DNA from: Candidatus Aminicenantota bacterium
Lineage (GTDB): Bacteria > Acidobacteriota > Aminicenantia > UBA2199
Length of the DNA stretch: 6,778 bases
Direction: 5' to 3'
NCBI GenBank assembly: GCA_020355945.1
Contig: CP070627.1
Coordinates: 6,432,882-6,439,659, forward strand
The position numbers were made by a program, and so were the translations under genes. Below are positions 5,360 to 6,778 of this stretch, one piece after another (positions within the stretch are counted from its first letter, which is position 1; the number at the start of each line of letters is the position of its first letter). The notes beneath the pieces are model-generated. The model was not told the origin of the DNA. It saw nothing but the letters and a program-made list of their open reading frames with translations, and searched no databases.

Positions 5360-5780
5360 TCTTAAGGATTTGTGTAAATATCGATTCGAACAAGCCCGGA
5401 AAGCCCTGGAATCCTCGAGGCATAATATCGACTTTGATCTGAAAACATCGCTAAATCGCTCATATTATGCCATTATGTATGCTGCAAAAGCTTTGTTGGC
5501 TTTGGATGGATTGGATGCCAGTTCACATAAAGGTATATTTGTTGTATTCAACAAGGAATATATTAAAACCGGGATTTTCGATAAAGAGTTTTTAGATATT
5601 TTAAAGCAAGCCTCAATGATCAGGGAAAAGTCCGATTACAAAGATTTTTATATTGTTTCGAAAGATGAAGCTAAACAGCAAATTGATAATGCTGAGAGGT
5701 ATTTATCAAAAATATCCGGATATATCGAGTCGAAATTAGATATTCCTTTGGAAGATGATGAAAAGAACGGGGGCAGGTGA
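5349..5780 (+). CDS. HEPN-domain protein (toxin-like partner of MNT nucleotidyltransferase)
   Basis: This 143-residue, all-helical protein matches the HEPN branch that accompanies MNT nucleotidyltransferases. Diagnostic stretches are RFEQARKALESS (12-23), LNRSYYAIMYAAKALLAL (35-52), SSHKGIFVVFNKEYI (58-72), IREKSDYKDFY (91-101) and DEAKQQIDNAERYLSKI (106-122). Many HEPN proteins are metal-independent RNases using an R-x4-6-H motif. Here the only histidines are His25 and His60, neither at the right distance from an arginine, and Arg92 is followed by Asp96-Tyr97. The usual RNase centre is thus absent or replaced, as seen in this branch, so toxicity should not be assumed. The MNT gene overlaps it by 11 bases in one operon. 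The last residues (EDDEKNGGR) are charged and disordered. Its role as a toxin or as an AMP-accepting partner is inferred. Confidence 0.85.
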   Translation: MQRNLKDLCKYRFEQARKALESSRHNIDFDLKTSLNRSYYAIMYAAKALLALDGLDASSHKGIFVVFNKEYIKTGIFDKEFLDILKQASMIREKSDYKDFYIVSKDEAKQQIDNAERYLSKISGYIESKLDIPLEDDEKNGGR

Positions 5781-5897
5781 TTCATTTTTTTATTCAGGCA
5801 AACTCCCCAATCACAAAGAAAAGATGTCTAAAAAATGAAGAAAGGGAACAGACAAAAAATAAACGAAACACACGAGAAAGGCAAAGGAAAGGGAGTT

Positions 5898-5944
5898 CGG
5901 TGCGATTGGATTTTAGAAAAACATTCCAACATTCCAACGCACCG
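5898..5944. repeat. 12-bp imperfect inverted repeat with internal ACATTCCAA duplication
   Basis: CGGTGCG-A-TTGGA (5898-5910) pairs with TCCAA-CGCACCG (5933-5944), with one bulged A and a 22-base loop. The loop and right arm contain ACATTCCAACATTCCAAC (5921-5938), a 9-bp direct repeat. A five-T run begins a few bases after the stem (CACCCTTTTT), so it might act as a weak terminator for the MNT-HEPN operon. The large loop and the gap before the T-run make a mobile or palindromic repeat at least as likely. Confidence 0.5.
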
Positions 5945-6041
5945 TCACCCTTTTTCTTGAACCTGGCACCTTTTGTTGTTCGGGTTGCGGTCAGGTATTT
6001 TATTTTCAAGCCACATTAAACCACATTTAGTTTCAAATAAA

Positions 6042-6056
6042 GTACCTGTCCCCATC
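6042..6056. repeat. dispersed TACCTGTCCCC motif, copy 4
   Basis: GTACCTGTCCCCATC contains the same eleven bases as 555-565. It ends about 35 bases before the -35 box of the toxin promoter, at the edge of the toxin-antitoxin module. Confidence 0.45.
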
Positions 6057-6091
6057 ATGCATCATTTTTTCGAGAAAAAATCTTCAGCTAC

Positions 6092-6119
6092 TTGACAAAC
6101 AAAATTGATGTTGTACAAT
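6092..6119 (+). promoter_or_regulatory. sigma70-type promoter of the vapC-antitoxin operon
   Basis: TTGACA (6092-6097) and TACAAT (6114-6119) are separated by 16 bases. Transcription should begin near 6126, giving a leader of about 30 bases. Confidence 0.75.
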
Positions 6120-6138
6120 TGTCAGTGTATTGTGTATT
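6111..6138 (+). promoter_or_regulatory. candidate operator over the -10 box and transcription start
   Basis: The 8-bp palindrome TTGTACAA (6111-6118) overlaps the -10 box, and a tandem direct repeat GTGTATT-GTGTATT (6125-6131, 6132-6138) covers the expected start. Toxin-antitoxin operons are usually repressed by the antitoxin or its complex binding at such sites, so these are reasonable operator candidates. There is no direct evidence of binding. Confidence 0.4.
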
Positions 6139-6145
6139 GATTTAT

Positions 6146-6149
6146 GGAG
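6146..6149 (+). promoter_or_regulatory. Shine-Dalgarno GGAG that decides the VapC start
   Basis: GGAG overlaps an upstream in-frame ATG (6144) and lies 6 bases before the ATG at 6156. It favours the second ATG, giving MDVVIDTSALIAV, the usual beginning of PIN-domain toxins. Confidence 0.75.
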
Positions 6150-6155
6150 TTAATC

Positions 6156-6548
6156 ATGGACGTTGTGATTGATACTTCCGCATTGATTGCGGTCATTCTT
6201 GGCGAGCCCGAAAAAGATAAAATTGTAGAGCTTACCACCGGCCATACACTCATCGGCCCTGGTTCGATTCCATGGGAGATGGGAAATGCCTTTTCAGCCA
6301 TGTTTAAGAGAGGGACGCTGACACTTGACCAGGCACGCGTGGGATTGGCTATTTTTGAAAATATCCCCATTCGGTATATTCAACCGGATTTTCCTAATGC
6401 CATAAAAATTGCTCACCAGGTCAACATGTACGCATATGATGCCTATTTCCTGGATTGTGCCATAAGACTTAATGCCCCGTTATTGACGTTGGATGGGAAA
6501 TTGATGACGGTGGCAAGGGATCAAAACGTCATAACATGGGAGGTTTAA
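6156..6548 (+). CDS. vapC: PIN-domain VapC-like ribonuclease toxin
   Basis: This 130-residue protein is a single PIN domain, the Mg2+-dependent RNase fold of VapC toxins, which cleave tRNA or rRNA. It opens MDVVIDTSALIAVILGE, with the first catalytic acid Asp6. The second is Glu41 in IPWEMGNAF. The third is Asp95 in YAYDAYFLDCA, with Asp100 nearby, and the fourth Asp113 in TLDGKL. All four acidic positions are present, so the enzyme should be active. Length is normal for the family. The alternative start at 6144 would add MELI but lacks a ribosome binding site. One base after its stop comes the antitoxin ATG, so the genes are cotranscribed, with the toxin first. The specific RNA target cannot be read from the sequence. 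Confidence 0.88.
   Translation: MDVVIDTSALIAVILGEPEKDKIVELTTGHTLIGPGSIPWEMGNAFSAMFKRGTLTLDQARVGLAIFENIPIRYIQPDFPNAIKIAHQVNMYAYDAYFLDCAIRLNAPLLTLDGKLMTVARDQNVITWEV
6538..6543 (+). promoter_or_regulatory. Shine-Dalgarno site of the antitoxin gene inside vapC
   Basis: GGGAGG overlaps the last codons of the toxin gene and lies 6 bases before the ATG at 6550. A stronger site than the toxin's GGAG could help antitoxin production exceed that of the toxin despite the downstream position. Confidence 0.75.
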
Positions 6549-6549
6549 A

Positions 6550-6778
6550 ATGCAAGTTTTTACTTATTCCGAGGCGAGACAGAAATTTGCTAAAGTCCTT
6601 GAGCTAGCCGAATCTACAGGCAAGGTTCTTATTCGTCGGAAAGACGGACGAACGTTTTCATTGGTCCCAGAACAAATTCTTACCTCACCGTTGGACGTTC
6701 CCTCTATTGGAACTGATATTTCGACGCAAGAGATAGTTGCCATTATTCGCGAAGGCAGGGAGAGGGATAGAACCCGTC
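6550..6778 (+). CDS. Phd/YefM-like antitoxin, cut off by the window edge
   Basis: An ATG at 6550 opens 76 codons without a stop before the end of the window. The product starts MQVFTYSEARQKFAKVLELA, then STGKVLIRRKDGRTFSLVPEQ. This is the N-terminal fold of Phd/YefM antitoxins, which bind operator DNA as dimers, and it often starts with a strand followed by the (S/A)EARxxF helix. The rest (about 42-76) contains SPLDVPSIGTDISTQEIVAIIREGRERDRTR, probably the flexible tail that wraps and blocks the PIN toxin. Typical family length is 75-90 residues, so only a few residues are likely missing. The gene starts one base after the vapC stop, with its own ribosome binding site. It should neutralise the toxin and repress the shared promoter. 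Confidence 0.85.
   Translation, partial: MQVFTYSEARQKFAKVLELAESTGKVLIRRKDGRTFSLVPEQILTSPLDVPSIGTDISTQEIVAIIREGRERDRTR

Larger units (their letters stand above)
5781..6091. other. non-coding stretch of about 310 bases with repeat debris
   Basis: No convincing gene is present. Open frames on both strands (80 and 71 codons) have low-complexity, Arg/Lys- or Phe-rich products and no start signals. What it holds is a purine-rich segment (5836-5895), an imperfect inverted repeat (5898-5944), the segment GAACCTGGCACC that recalls scattered intergenic repeats, and a TACCTGTCCCC motif (6043-6053). Confidence 0.6.

Noticed and set aside
5777..6019. Plus-strand 80-codon frame starting within the HEPN stop region
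   Set aside because: It has a GTG start and a low-complexity basic product, and runs through the inverted repeat; no family features.

Overview
The window reads as accessory chromosomal DNA from a Gram-negative-type environmental bacterium of moderate GC. Small toxin-antitoxin modules, MNT/HEPN pairs, a group II intron-like element and GGGACAGG-type dispersed motifs are the sort of content I associate with Desulfobacterota or Aminicenantota-like sediment genomes. The sequence carries no rRNA or other marker that settles the phylum, so this is only an impression.

Left part (1-1060): the minus strand of about 1-548 resembles the 5' (pre-maturase) portion of a group II intron-type retroelement whose reverse transcriptase would lie off the left edge. 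Next to it, also on the minus strand, is a 125-codon reading frame (607-984) that looks like only the C-terminal winged-helix end of a larger AlbA/Schlafen-type or RecG-like ATP-binding regulator. It is cut off at a short dispersed motif (ATGGGGACAGGCG).

Centre (1118-4285): two plus-strand genes 23 bp apart form a likely operon, a CPA-family cation:proton antiporter (1118-2362) and a beta-CASP metallo-beta-lactamase-fold RNase (2386-3963). Convergent with them is a small uncharacterised minus-strand gene (4055-4285) with a clear ribosome binding site and a near-consensus sigma70-type promoter.

Intergenic region 4286-5020: besides that promoter it holds a compact group of hairpins enclosing a perfect tRNA T-arm-like stem-loop (4489-4505), then eleven in-register 21-bp tandem repeats (4649-4879). 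A GCCTGTCCC dispersed motif and a perfect-consensus promoter (TTGACA-N17-TATAAT, 4961-4989) follow.

Right part (5021-6778): the promoter drives an overlapping MNT nucleotidyltransferase / HEPN gene pair (5021-5780), a presumed toxin-antitoxin-type module. After about 310 bp of non-coding DNA with an imperfect hairpin and another dispersed motif, a second promoter drives a PIN-domain VapC-like toxin (6156-6548). One base later comes a Phd/YefM-like antitoxin that runs off the right edge (6550 onward). The toxin-first order is the reverse of most vapBC operons. Overall: one housekeeping-like operon flanked by mobile and repetitive debris and two small toxin-antitoxin-like modules.
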